A DNA stretch of 64,000 bases from the NCBI RefSeq assembly GCF_003144195.1, contig NW_020290008.1:310001-374000 (forward strand), read 5' to 3'. The translations under genes were made by a program, and so were the position numbers. The DNA is from Ceraceosorus guamensis (Eukaryota; Basidiomycota; Exobasidiomycetes; Ceraceosorales; Ceraceosoraceae). This document shows, piece after piece, positions 1-11,600 of the stretch. The notes under the pieces are model-generated. The model was not told where the DNA came from. It saw only the letters and a list, made by a program, of their open reading frames with translations, and did no database searches. Position 1 is the stretch's first letter; every line of letters starts with the position of its first letter.

Positions 1-1
1 T

Positions 2-859
2 TCGCAGCTACCGACGGATCCTCGAGATGTGGTTCGAGCTTTGAACAACCCCGAAGATGAATTGTATAGGATTGCGGAAAAGTATAGATCGTTGCAGGAA
101 CAGGTCTCGAAAGTGCCGGACAAGGAGGAGTCGGAACAGGGACTCAGTGCGGCTTTGCTGAGTAGCGTGCCAGAGGTGGATCTGGGGATGGAGTGAGTTT
201 CGAATTTGCTTAAAGGACGTTGATCGTGCTATCTGTCGATGAGGACAGTGCAATGCTCACCCCTTCTGATCACGCTCAGTAATCGACTCAAGAATATCGC
301 GGATACGGAACAAGCGAAGCGGGCGATGAATGAAGCGAGAGCCAATCGGGGCGCTCGAAGAGAAGAAGACGAGTTGCTGGCCGCATCGCGTTGTGAGTTC
401 CGTCGAAGGACGGCACGATCCCAGATCCGTGGATTTTCTGGGGTCCATCGAGGCCTATTCCCTAACATTCAGCATGTTGCTCCTGCACGGGTGCAAATTC
501 CCCCACAGTCTTTCGACCTAAACAGCATGCCCAGTCGGATGCGGACGCTATGCGAGCTGCAAAGCAAGATGCGGAAGTACGTAGAGGAGGAGCTGCAATC
601 TTTCCAGAGGGACACATCAGCGCGCCTGGCGCTTCCGCTCCCGAACGAACAGGAGATGGCCAGAAGAGGAGAGAATTGGCTAGCGATCAGCTCGTCATGG
701 AACGTTTCAAGGTGAATGCTCTTTTACTTTTCTGTTATGTTTTGTTGCTTTGTTCTTTCACGCGAGCGTTCTTCTGAGCTTTTAGACTGAACAGTCGCGC
801 CTTGACCTTTTGCCTCTCCCTTCGATCAGAAACGACAAAGGAATCAGCTCAAACGATGA
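2..859 (+). CDS. tls1: TLS1 / C9orf78-like splicing factor (Hep59 family), 5' partial
   Basis: Exons are placed at <2-192, 280-392, 509-711 and 830-859, giving 178 visible residues; the N-terminus lies left of the window. The hallmark block VDLGMDNRLKNIADTEQAKR spans the first splice junction and matches the VDLGI..KIKNI..TE.AK signature of human C9orf78 and fission yeast Tls1. The C-terminus DQLVMERFKKRQRNQLKR is the basic end typical of the family. Family knowledge: these are nuclear proteins tied to the spliceosomal helicase Brr2, and Tls1 affects splicing of telomere-protein transcripts in S. pombe. The middle exon is poorly conserved, so its acceptor (508/509) was chosen because it restores the frame after a GTGAGT donor at 393. 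Its 3' end faces the oxidase gene 132 bp away. Confidence 0.82.
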
Positions 860-991
860 AAAGAAAAAAAAGATTCAAGTGTGGCATCGTTACACGACGT
901 GCGGAATGTGATTGCAATGACAAACAGAAAGATGGTATGCGTGACCGGCGATGCGATGCTGGGAGGGGCGGAGCAGAGCGGGGCTTCCGCC

Positions 992-3484
992 TCAGAACAC
1001 CTCGACGTGAAAGACGTATCTGATATAGGTGCCTTTGGCCCTATTCTCGACATTGAGCTGGTGCACTCGATCAGCAATCTGTCGACCGATGACAGGCGGC
1101 CCGCAAAAGAAGACGCCGACTTTTCTGTTCCTCTTGTCCGTGCCTGCTGGCCAAGCCTGGTTTCCAGCTTTGCAGAGATCCTCATCGAACTGATCCAAGA
1201 TTCCCCCTTGACCCAATTCCGGTCTGCCAAACTCTGATCTGCTCCTTAGGCCTGTCAGTGCCGAGTATGGGTGAGATTTTGTGCGATGTCTATCCAAGAG
1301 CGCTCGAAAGACGAGGGTGGAGAGGGATTTGCGCTTGGCTGTGATGTGGGGATGAATGTTCAATTCCAACTCTCCGCTCGTGCGCGTCTGGTCTGCCAAT
1401 CTGGAACAACGGTTGAGCAGTGTGGAAAGCCAAAGCAGCTGATCCTTGTCCCTGACGATCCAGTGAAAGTCTACCCTTCGATCAGGACCACTTTTTTGGC
1501 CTTCTTGAGCTTGATGGTGCGTCGAGGCGCGGGAGAGCGCCATTCCTTGAGCTTGAGCGGACAAACCCCTTTCGGCTTGCCCAACTTGTCGCTCGCTCCC
1601 GCTCCTAGAGTTTGGTCGACTCAAGCGGCTCGGGATTCTGCTCATGCTTCGCGAGATGCTCTGAAAGCTGCTTCGACGTCGGCTCAGCTGCCACGGATCG
1701 CCTTTGCTCGTCAACTCTTGTTCCAAGTGCAAAAGAATGGCGGAAAAGGGAGTCACGCCAATTCCTGCACCTATGATGATCGACTTTTGATACGTGTAGA
1801 AACGTTGCGCAGGAGCTCCAAATGGTCTGAGATGCCAGGGCAGTGATGGTCACCGTCAGCAAGCAGCGGTGCCAAGTGTGCGTGACACACAAACATATCA
1901 CTTGTTCACTCACCCATCCAAGCCTACGCTGATATCCACCCCGTCTTTGGGCTCACGCTCTCCAGCTTCTGCTGCGATTTTGTCTGCGAGATCTGCCAAC
2001 GCGCTGGTCCAGCTTCCTTCAAGCTTGATGTGAACTTGCAACTTGTCCTTGACCACACCAGAAATAGTAAAAGGGTGCCACTGCCATCTGGAAACGGCAG
2101 GGACCTGCAGCATGATGTACTGACCGGGCTGATAGTTCCAGCCCCTGCCGTTCGTCTTGGACATTGTCACCGAGACCGTGCCTTCATCTACTCGAGTGAG
2201 TCGAGCGGGGATTGGAATGAAGCCTCTGATTAAGCGCAATGACCTCTCGCAGAGGACCAACAGCACGGGAAAGACGAGCCAATAACCTAGCATCGGAGCT
2301 TGCAGCAGTCTGGCAGTACCGTGAGCAGCCAGAAGGCCAAACATGGGAAACATGAGCAAATGAGCTAGCTGGAACAGCTCGAAGGCCCGCTTGCGCACAG
2401 CCGGCATGCTCATCAAAGCGATGAGCCAGAAGATACCAAAGCTCGTCAATCCCGTCCATCCCGGCAAGCTCCTGACGTAATCGATGTAGCGACGTCTTTC
2501 GTCTCCCAGATAGGTCTGTAGCGCGTCCTGCGCTTCTGGATTTCTCCTCGAGCCGAAAATGAAGGATCCTGTGAGATGTCCGATGGCGTGCAAAGTGGCA
2601 AGTGAGAGCGAGAGGATCGACATGTAGATGTGGAAAGCTTGGTGAAGATCCGAGTCGATGAAGCGAGAAAGCCAGTAGAATCGCCGCAAGAGTGTCAAGA
2701 GCCAGCGAGACATGCTTAGAATCATGAAGAATAGGGAAGGGTAGAGAGCCCCTGCGGACGTCTTCGCCATGATGACTCCCCAACCCTGAACGAGCACCTC
2801 GTGGTCAGTCGTGGACAAAAAGGCACCGCGGTGGCCTGGCATACTCACAAGCGCAGCTCTAGCTTCGGCATTGGTCACATATTCCAGGCATTGCCATAGG
2901 CCAAAGGCGATCAGACATAGAGTGACGAAAGCCAAAAAGGCGTAACGAGGACCTTCTACGCTCCAATGCGCTCTCAGACTTCTGGTCCAGCTTAGCCGCC
3001 TGGACCATTCCTGATCTTTCCTCATCTCTTCGGCCTCGTCTGTGTGTTCTTGAGACGGCAAGTCCCAGGTGCTGACCAGCTTCTTGAAGTCCGCTTTGCT
3101 CACGCGATCTGCGTCTCTGGGCAAGAGCGAGTAGAGAAAGTCGTGCAGATCATTGCGATCTGCTTGTGCTCGCTTCTCTTGATCTGACGACGCGACGTTC
3201 TTGCCTCCACTGCCTGCTGTGCCTGCATTGTCGACCTTGGTCTGCTCGCTTTCCGTTCTCGAAGGAGGTGGAGCGGACTTTGTCTTGGCATGGCTTGCTC
3301 TGCCCAGTCGATTGGGATGCGTCAGATGATGCTCTTTTGGTGCGGGTACCAGCTCATCGTGAACTCTGAGAAATTGCGTTTCGAGCTCTTGAAAGGTGAC
3401 GTAGCCATCCTTGGAGTGATCCAGCTCGTCAAACAGCTTCTCCAGCTCATCGTCTGAGAGCGGTCTCTTGGAAGGGTCCGGCAT
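992..3484 (-). CDS. NADPH oxidase with N-terminal EF-hand (NoxC/Nox5-like)
   Basis: Exons are complement(992-1826, 1914-2785, 2849-3484), 780 residues. The enzyme moves electrons from NADPH through FAD and two hemes across a membrane to O2, making superoxide. Residues 10-35 hold a canonical EF-hand loop (DHSKDGYVTFQE); a second, degenerate one may lie near residue 125. A ferric-reductase membrane core follows. It has heme-ligand pairs spaced H-x13-H (in FHIYMSIL..TLH) and H-x12-H (in AHLLMFPM..AAH). Next come the FAD motif HPFTISG, the NADPH motif GAGIGVTPF, CGPPVIGRQ, and an aromatic C-terminus (FHVEVF) like other Nox proteins. A Ser/Arg-rich insert of about 75 residues sits inside the NADPH domain. 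The first intron (2786-2848, 63 nt) is stop-free and was removed because it interrupts the membrane region. Calcium control is inferred from the EF-hand. Confidence 0.88.
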
Positions 3485-3572
3485 TTGATTGCGAATTTCC
3501 CTTCACCCTCAAACTCTCGCAGTCGTGAGTTGCAGGCGCGAGTTGTGAAGCTGCGAGCAAGCGAGGAGGAGC

Positions 3573-3598
3573 AGTGCGAGTGCGAGTGCGAGTGCGAA
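3573..3598 (+). repeat. Hexamer repeat (AGTGCG)n, left arm
   Basis: About four tandem copies of AGTGCG. The tract is the reverse complement of the longer tract at 4033-4080, so together they form an interrupted inverted repeat with a loop of about 430 bp in the oxidase promoter. Confidence 0.85.
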
Positions 3599-3655
3599 TG
3601 ATGCGGGTTGGGGCCCTTTCTTGAGGCGGGATGGACTAGCGTCAGCTTTCATAGG

Positions 3656-3665
3656 CTTATATAAG
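3656..3665 (-). promoter_or_regulatory. Probable TATA element of the NADPH oxidase gene
   Basis: The perfect palindrome CTTATATAAG lies about 170 bp upstream of the oxidase start codon on the minus strand, with no coding sequence between. A TATA role is inferred from sequence and position only. Confidence 0.4.
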
Positions 3666-4032
3666 AGTCGCGATCGGGCAACTTGTTGTGAACACGGACC
3701 ACACCGGCATCCCGACTTTGATTCGAATCACGAATGCGACTGCGTGCATGGCATGGCGGCATGGCAGGGCGGAAGCTACGGTAGCTGCTGATGCTGATAT
3801 GCTGTTAGCGTCTCGCGGACGGACGTAAGTGGCTTGAGATTAGATCCTTTTCTTGGCGGTCGACAAATGTCCGCCAAGCGTGTGTCCATGTATACGTCCA
3901 TGTACGTCCTATTCGTGACGGCAAGCAACGCCTACAGGTTCGTCATTTGTCAGCGATGATTCGTGACTGCTTGCTTCAGCAGACCTTCCGCCTCCTGAAG
4001 CAGATCGAAGCGGAGCATGACGTGCCCTATAC

Positions 4033-4080
4033 AGTCGCACTCGCACTCGCACTCGCAGTCGCACTCGCACTCGCACTCAG
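4033..4080 (+). repeat. Hexamer repeat (CGCACT)n, right arm
   Basis: About seven copies of CGCACT with one CGCAGT variant. The tract is inverted relative to 3573-3598. Confidence 0.85.
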
Positions 4081-4307
4081 CAGATGATACGCTCCGCCGG
4101 TATGACTATATACCACCTTATCGGCCTGATTGGTGACTTCAAACATAAACAACCCTGCTGCCCGCGATTATCACGAACACAGGCGAGGTGATGGTCGAGC
4201 GTGCCGCCTCTGTGCCGTGCCTGCTGAACACTACATATACTCGAAGCAAACGTGCCAGCTGCTGCATGCGTTAGTGTGAAACGAAACAGGCTCGGCTATG
4301 GAGCCGG

Positions 4308-4530
4308 CAGGAGTCACGAGTGTGATCGAGTGTGAGTGATCATATGACTGACGAAGCCTATAGCATCAGCCAGATTGTGTGTGGTGTGGCTTGCAGCAGC
4401 TTGCAGCAGCTTCCATGCCAAGCACTCAAGCAGCAATTGCTCGTGACTGCTGGATGTGTGACTTGAAGCGTCGCATGCGTACTCTGACTGCATGATCCCG
4501 CAATCACGCGTAAATCGTGATTTGTGAAGG
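4308..4530. repeat. Cluster of TCACGA/TCGTGA-type words
   Basis: Contains GAGTCACGAGTG, a GTGATCGAGTGTGAGTGATC stretch, GCTCGTGACTGC and AATCACGCGTAAATCGTGATT within about 220 bp. These are imperfect, mostly palindromic words that recur in other gene-free intervals of the window. Confidence 0.55.
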
Positions 4531-5074
4531 AGGTACCAACGGTCCTGCATCATATGCATGCGTACGCTACAAACGCGCTGCCCAATTTTGACCGCCTTGA
4601 AGTGCAGGCTTTAATTGCTGCAGGTAAACCGATCGCCGTGCGCGTCACGTTTGCCAACACCTGACGACACGTGATCTTCTAGACGTCTCCTCGCGTTGCA
4701 TAGGAGGATATGTATAGGGACGCTAGCCCTCGCTTACAGTTGCGATGCGTCGTACACTCTCACGATTGTGCCTAACGTAGGCTACGCACATCAACCTTTG
4801 ATCCAAACTTTCACCTCGTGTGGTCACGTTCAGCGTCGGCACTCTCGCGCTGCAACGCATCCATTCGACACCGACTTTCCTCGGGCTACTTTCACTCTAC
4901 TCAGCACATAGGGCCTTCACCCCGCAACACTTCGAATGACCTCCGCGCGACCCCGGCGACCCAAAAACTACTTCACGCATCCGCGCGCGCGCGCCCCTCA
5001 TTCACAACACGCACCTTTCAGACTGGACCGACGGACACGAGTGCTTACCGTGCCCACCTTAAATTTTGCTCCCT

Positions 5075-8000
5075 ATGAGCTCCTCGAGTGCGCAGCCGGC
5101 TTCGGCCACGCGATCAAAGAAAGGGGATGCTCCAACTGAGCCAACAGAGACAAAGTCAAGTGAGTAGGATGACATTTGCACCACAAACATGCACTTCTTA
5201 GCTGAGCGGGCATACGGTATTGAATCACTTGTAGTTGTCTTTGAATGGGTGAGCTCGTCTTGTTGCGAAGAAGCGACCTCGACTACCGCCTCCTTGACTG
5301 ATCGTCGTCCCCTCCCAGCCGCTGTTTGGGCTCAAGCAGATGTTTGACGCGAGCAAAGCCGAGACCAAGTCCAAGGTGGTCAAGTCCGCGCCCTTCGGAG
5401 GAGGTCGATGGACAGTTTTGTTCTATGCTCAAAGCGGCTTGGATCAAGTGAGTGCAAGTCTTTCGCCTGCGCGGCCTCCGTACGCCCGCATACAGTCACT
5501 GATCAATGGAGCCGGTGACTAAAAGTGCTGTGCTGTCTACCTCAACGCAGAGCCTCTACCTCACGAGCGCGTTAGCCCTCTAGCAGCCAGTGCATCAGCA
5601 CCTTTGGCAGAGAGCAGCATCAATGGCACTAACTACAGAGATGGAAGCAGTGCATCGAGAAACAAGAACAAGATCGCCCATGAAACGGACGAAAAGTGGA
5701 TTCGTCAGGGCGTGTACAAGTTCACATTCGAGATGACCTCGTTGGACAGATCAGTCAAGCTGGGGACCAAAGGTACGACACCTAGCGCATTGCTTTTTTG
5801 GCAGGCGGTTCTAGAATTGACCCGAGCCTTTGGTCACCTCTTTGCGTGCAGAGGCGCATGATCATGCCTTCTCACACAAGACGAGTAATTGGGGGTAAGC
5901 GTCTGTCCAGTGATTTGATGGCGGTGTTTGGCAAACAGAGCTGAACTGGGACTATGCGTCCACGCCCCGCCCTCCACAGCTGGGCACAATTTGCAAAGCG
6001 AGATGCCGTATACTATACCTGCCCTGCGGTCAAGCAGACAGATGGTGTCCTCATTTCTGTGACGGTCACGGACAGTGCTCAGCGACCTTCAGCACGCGCA
6101 CCAGAGAAGCATCATGTACCTCCCGTACTCATCTCGGCGATGGGATCTCTGCTTGACGACCCAGAGCACAGGTAGGTTTTGTGTCGTTCCTCTGCTCCAT
6201 GCTCAGGCGCTGACTTTGCTTGCCGTCGACACGTAGCGACGTCGTCTTTCACTTACTTCAGCCTCCTTCACGAAATGGCCACAACGTACCTCCCAAAAAG
6301 ATTTACGCGATCAAGAAGGTGCTCGCGCTCCGTAGCGAGTACTTTCGCGACATGTTCGAAAGTGGCTTCATAGAGGGAGAGACGGCCGAAGTCTCGGATG
6401 AAAGCGACGAGGAAATGGATCTGACGGTTGAGATTTCCCATGCTCCCAAAGTAGCGGTCACCACTGCCCCACCTCAGAGAGATGCTAGTTCAGCCTTGCA
6501 GCAAGCGAGTGGCTCTCGTAGTGGTGCGCGTTCTTCGGCACGCGAGTACGACGCAGCAACAGCCATTTCCTTGCAAGGGGACAACTCGAACGAAGGGGAC
6601 GAGTCGTTCAAACGTGGTCCAGACGTGCTCCTCGAGGATTCGGATGAGGACATGGATGACGAAGAGGATCCTTGGGGGTCTCGAGCAGACTCGCCTACTT
6701 CGAGCGCGGATACCGCTGCAGCCGAGGACTCTCGCGCCGTCGGTAGCGAAGACGAAAACACGGACGAAGAGAATGGCTTTGAGGAAGACGACATCGTCAG
6801 CGTCGCCACTCGCGCCCCTCTACAGGCCTCTGATGGCAGCGGCGTGGGACTCAACGCATCTCAGGATGCCGCGAAAGATGCCGTGGACCATTCGGACGAC
6901 GTAGAGGAGCCCGAGTCAGGACACTTCGCAGACCTTGCCGCCTCCGAGCGTGGACGAGAGCAGCATGACAGCGAAGCACAGAATCCCGGACGCTCTCACG
7001 TGCCTAGTCGGACATCTTCAGCGCGTGGTTCACCTCGGCCGTCACCACGCAAGGGCGTCACTCGTGATAGAAAGGAGTCCGTCAACCCCGTCACGTCGCC
7101 CCGTTCGAAGCGCCGTGCTTGTGCAAAGGCGCCAGCTCCGAATGGTCGCAAACGCCGCAAGGTGGTGAGTGAGAGCCCGGCAGGCATGAACGTGACTGTG
7201 AGAGCTCATAAGCACGGTCACATCTCGCGTCCTTCCATCCAGGTCGTCGGAGACTCGGCGTATTCCACCTTTAAAGCGCTGCTGTTCTTTTTGTACACAG
7301 ATGCTGTTGAATTTGCCCCTCTCACCTCCTCCTTCCTCGTTGCTGAGGTGTCAGACGACACGTCTACCGACGGCAACCTTGTCCGCCCCGCAAGCTCTCT
7401 GTTCTTGCAAGAGATGAATCGCGCTCATCAGAGGTGAGTCTAGGGTCTCAAGATTTGCAACACGTGATGAGCATCGTGCTGACAACGCCTGGAGTGGCCG
7501 GTCAAGACGCCAAGCCGTGATCGACACGTACTGCGCCGAGCACCCCGACAAGCCCGCTCCTTGCTCTGCCAAAGCGATGTACAAGCTTGCTGACAAGCTC
7601 CAGCTTCCAGAGCTCAAGAAGCGCGCCGAAACTCACATAGCCAAAAGCCTCACTACGCAGGTCAGTGGCGCGTCTCCTGCCTCGTGGTTGGCATGCTTGC
7701 TGATTGCTGGTGCTCTACCGCAGAACATCGTGTGGGAAGCATTTTCTGGTTTCAATACTCGCTATCCTGATATCATGCACGTGAGTGTCGATGGGCTCCG
7801 CTTACCGGTGGATCCCGTGGCTCACCCAAGCATCACCTTCTGCAGATGGAAATCGACTTCTTGCTGAAGCATTGGAGCAGCGTCAAGAAGTCTACCGTCA
7901 TGAAGACCATCTTTGCGCGCCACACCGCTCATCCCGGTCTCGCTTTTGGTGAGCTGACAGCGCTTCTCTGCTGCGCACACCGATCGAGGGTCAATGCTGA

Positions 8001-8100
8001 CCATGTCGTGGCCACATTGACAGTCTGGCCATTGGTCTTAGAGCACCTCAGCGTCAGCCACGATGAAGATGCGGAAGATAAACAAAGCCCCGTCGCTTGA
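5075..8100 (+). CDS. MATH-BTB domain protein with a split BTB
   Basis: Eleven exons: 5075-5159, 5235-5248, 5319-5447, 5526-5772, 5852-5894, 5980-6171, 6237-7433, 7495-7660, 7724-7780, 7846-7948 and 8024-8100; 769 residues. Residues 30-230 look like a MATH/TRAF fold: FEWPLFGLKQMF, a FGGGRWTVLFYAQ strand, then NWGWAQFAKRD. A BTB fold opens at about residue 237 (SDVVFHLL, then IYAIKKVLALRSEYFRDMF). It is interrupted by roughly 290 low-complexity residues, first acidic Ser/Asp/Glu then basic, and resumes with STFKALLFFLYTDAVEF. A helical stretch with LADKLQLPELKKRAE completes it. Known MATH-BTB proteins are substrate adaptors of cullin-3 ubiquitin ligases; that role is inferred here. Exon 2 is only 14 nt. 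The last intron (75 nt, stop-free) is the least certain. Confidence 0.82.
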
Positions 8101-8602
8101 AGCGACGACGTTGCGCGTGACTTTTTGAGCACTCATCGTCAGCCCGGCGCACCGAGCGCCCCCTTCTTCATCCTCGTGCATGCGGCGGGCTAGTCAGGCT
8201 CTCGTGTGTCTTCGAATCGCACTGGCACAACTACCTGTAAAGCGGAGCTCGACTCTCGTGCTGATTCCCCTGAATCCCACAAGGGCAATTACCCCACACG
8301 CACAATACTGTACTCTTGACCCCGGCGTGCCGACCAGCCAAGCGCATGACTCGGGCGCGGTAGCTAGCACACGACATTTTTCTCTTTTCGTAACCACAAT
8401 GTAATACTTGAAAAGAGTGCCCAGATACGACGTCTGCTTGAACAGCGCGAAGAGCAAGAGAGCAAGTGCGGCTGCAGGGATGGATTGGTCTTGGGGGTGG
8501 TGGTGGTGATGATGATGACGTTAGACATGAGGAGCAACGAGGGACAGGGTGGGGCCGCGATGCGACAAAAGGGGAGATGGAGCAGCAGCAAGCTGCGTAA
8601 GG
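8101..8602. other. Convergent intergenic region, MATH-BTB / SPT16
   Basis: About 500 bp between two 3' ends. It contains a short GGT/GAT trinucleotide microsatellite near 8498-8520 and no open frame that resembles a protein. It probably holds both 3' UTRs. Confidence 0.6.
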
Positions 8603-11600
8603 CTAGTCGTCCTCGTCGCTGTCGCTCTCTGTAGCAGGTTCGCTTCCCGATCCAGAGTCTTCCTCCGAGTCTCCAAATTCGCTACCATCATCGTCGTCGG
8701 AGCTAGATTGGTAAATCTCCGCATCCGAAACCTCTTTTGAAAAGTCCGAGCCGCTTTGAGATTCGCTCCCATCCGAGCCATCATCTCCATCTTGCAAAAA
8801 GGACCAACCTCCATCTACGAAGAAATCGTACGGCGATTCCCTCACCGTCTTCATGATTTGTCCCCAATTCAAATTCACCATGCCTTCGGTGACGACCAGA
8901 TCGACAGAGTCTAGCCATTCCTTGACCGAATCTAGACTCGCCATGGGCACGCTGCGAATGATCATAGGCGCTTGAGTAAAGTCTTTGAAGACGAACGCCA
9001 TGTCGAACGAAGATGATGTGGATCCGCTCAGTGTCACTCTTTCCAAGTGCACGATTTCCACTTCCGAAATCTGCGGAAATGGGTTTGTGCAAGTGCATGT
9101 TAGCAATGCTGCAAGGAGGACAGCGGCGACGTCACACTCCTCCACTTACGGTAATGACGGTGAATGGTGGGTCGGTCAGGTGAATCAGACAATCCGTTGT
9201 GGGTTGGAGCAACACGTTGCTTCGGTGGCCCACACCATTGAAGCCAAGTTCTCTGAAGGGCGTGTCAATGCTGAGTCTACCTTCGCTGGCATCCGCAATC
9301 TTCTGAGCGAAAGACTTGAACTCTTTGTTGAGATGATGCCTCCTTCTCCTCTCTTCTTGCTCCAACTCGATCTCGTCTTCGTCACCACCTCTCCCCTTTC
9401 GCTTTCGCGTGCCGGTCTCGTCGAAATTGACGTCTGATGCTTCGCGGTAGAATTGCACATCCTGTGCGATGACCAGAGGCGAGACGATCAGCAAGACGAG
9501 TCGTGTAGAGAGGCCCGCGAACGTACCAGACTCACCTTGGTCTTCTTCTTGCCCACAATGATTGGAGCTTTCAAATGAATATGCACCAGGACGATGAGTT
9601 CCTTATCGCAAGGCTGAAAGAAGAGGTGCTTCATGTTGTTGAACAGAACATCTGTGGCGAGCAAGAAGAATTTCCCGTCAGTGGCCGAGATCATTTGGTG
9701 ATCGCTGGCAAATCAGCATCCACCACTCACCAATTTGCAAATTGTTCCTCGCCGTGAAGCGCAGGCCATTTTGGTGAATCTCGACATCTCCAGGCAGACG
9801 CTTGCCCTCAAGAGCGGGTCGAGGGAAGACGTCGCGCAAGGCGGCTGTTCGGGTCTCTGCACGTTCCAAAAACGAGCGTCGACTTAGCATTCGTTGAGGG
9901 GCGCAAGGATACAAGGGCTAGGCAGCTGAACACTTACTGCTCAAAATCAGTTTGTCTTGCTCCACCACATCTGCCATTTCCTTCTTCTCCGTCTCCTTCT
10001 TGGTCTGAGCTTTTCTCAAGTCCGATATCTCGTGGAAGAGCTCGGTAAAATGGTGGGCGTTGTCCGACCTGAACGACATGCTCCTGATAAAGGTAGCGTC
10101 CGGATCTTCGAATGGCACATCTTCCTTTTTGCCCACAATTTGTCCGGGTGTGACAAAATTGAAGCGCAGATACGTATAGTCTCCCTCTTCGGATTTGGAC
10201 ACATTCTTGATCGTATTGATGTGATAGGGCACCGCGTAGCCGTAGATGGGCAGAAAGACCGTCTGCGCTCGCTGATCCACAAAAATCTATCGACCGCATG
10301 CAAGCACGTCAGGTCTCAAAATCGTCGTTTTCGTTGCAAGAGGACCAGCATGCCAAGCATATCAAACTCACCCTGAGATCTTTCGTCTTGGCTGGAAAGT
10401 TCCAATCGCGCTTGTAGGATTCGAACTTTTTGAAAGTCTTTCCAGTGTCCCCGTCAGCGCCGCCCGCATCCTCCGAATACTTGGCCAGGCCGTCTTCCTG
10501 AAGCTGTTCCGCCAGTTCTCTCTGGTGCTCCTTGATCTTGTTCGCAGTGCTAGCATCCAGCTCATTGGTCCTTCCCTTGCTTCTCAGAACTTTGCCTCCA
10601 GCCGTCACGTTTTGAGGCTGTTTCTTGGGGGACGACCCGTTAGAGTTGCCCGACTTGCTTTTGCTCTTCTCCTCTTCCTCGTCCTCTTCGTCCTGGTAGA
10701 AGACGCAGTCGGCTGCCGATCGAAGCTTGTCTGTCAAAATAGTAGCCGGCGCATCGCCCGAGTTGATGCGAATGGTATCAATGAGCAGCAAAGAGTAGGT
10801 CTGACCCTCGTGATTGGGATCGTCCAGCTTGTCCAGCCCAAGAGAGACGTTGAAAGTCGAGTCTTTAGGAATCTGCCTCGTGTTCTTGGCATTGAGATTG
10901 TACACGGGGTCCCTGAATTCGATGCCAATGGCAAAACCAATGCTCTTTACAAAGTGACCAGCCAGGTTTGCGTTTTTGTTGCTGATGAACTTGACAGCAG
11001 CGTCATAGACGTCTTTACAGGTTGCACCCGCCTTCAAGTGCTTCTCCACCAGCTCCGTCTGCAGCTCCAACAAGTGGGTCCAATGCTTCAACTGAGACTT
11101 GTGGGGATCCACCAACCAACTCCTCCCAACATTCGCGCAGTAGCTCTTGTACTTCATGCCCAAGCTGGCTAGGATGACGCCTCCTCCATTCGCGCCTTGA
11201 AGGGGTTTGTCGGTGGATTCTGCAGCAGTTCGCAGATCATACTCTCCGCCAGACTGCACGATGGGCGTGTAGCACCAGTCTGCCAATTCCATATCCACCC
11301 CGTCCAATCCACGAATCTTTTTCCAGAATGCCGCATTGTCGCTTTCCAACTGAGCCTCCACCTTATCGGCCAGCCTGGAATGAGTCACTCTTTTCTCCTC
11401 GTCCAGAATGCCGCTCATCTCCTCGACAAAGTACTTTGACATGACGCCACTGCTCAGCTTGGCAGCCGTGCGGATTGTCCTCTTATAACGGTGCGCCGCA
11501 GGCAAATCAGCGTGGGAGAGCAGCGTGCAAGGATTGACTCGCACCACTCACCAGCTCTTCCTCATCCTTCTGCACAAAAGCAGACGCTAGTGGAACAGCA

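Larger units (their letters stand above)
3485..5074. other. Divergent intergenic region, NADPH oxidase / MATH-BTB
   Basis: About 1.6 kb without a supportable gene. It holds the TATA-like palindrome at 3656, two inverted hexamer-repeat tracts (3573-3598 and 4033-4080), several copies of the TCACGA-type word, and a purine/pyrimidine-alternating GCGCGCGCGC run near 4982. Short open frames at 4314-4559 and 4696-5139 have no recognisable domain and I treat them as chance. Confidence 0.6.
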
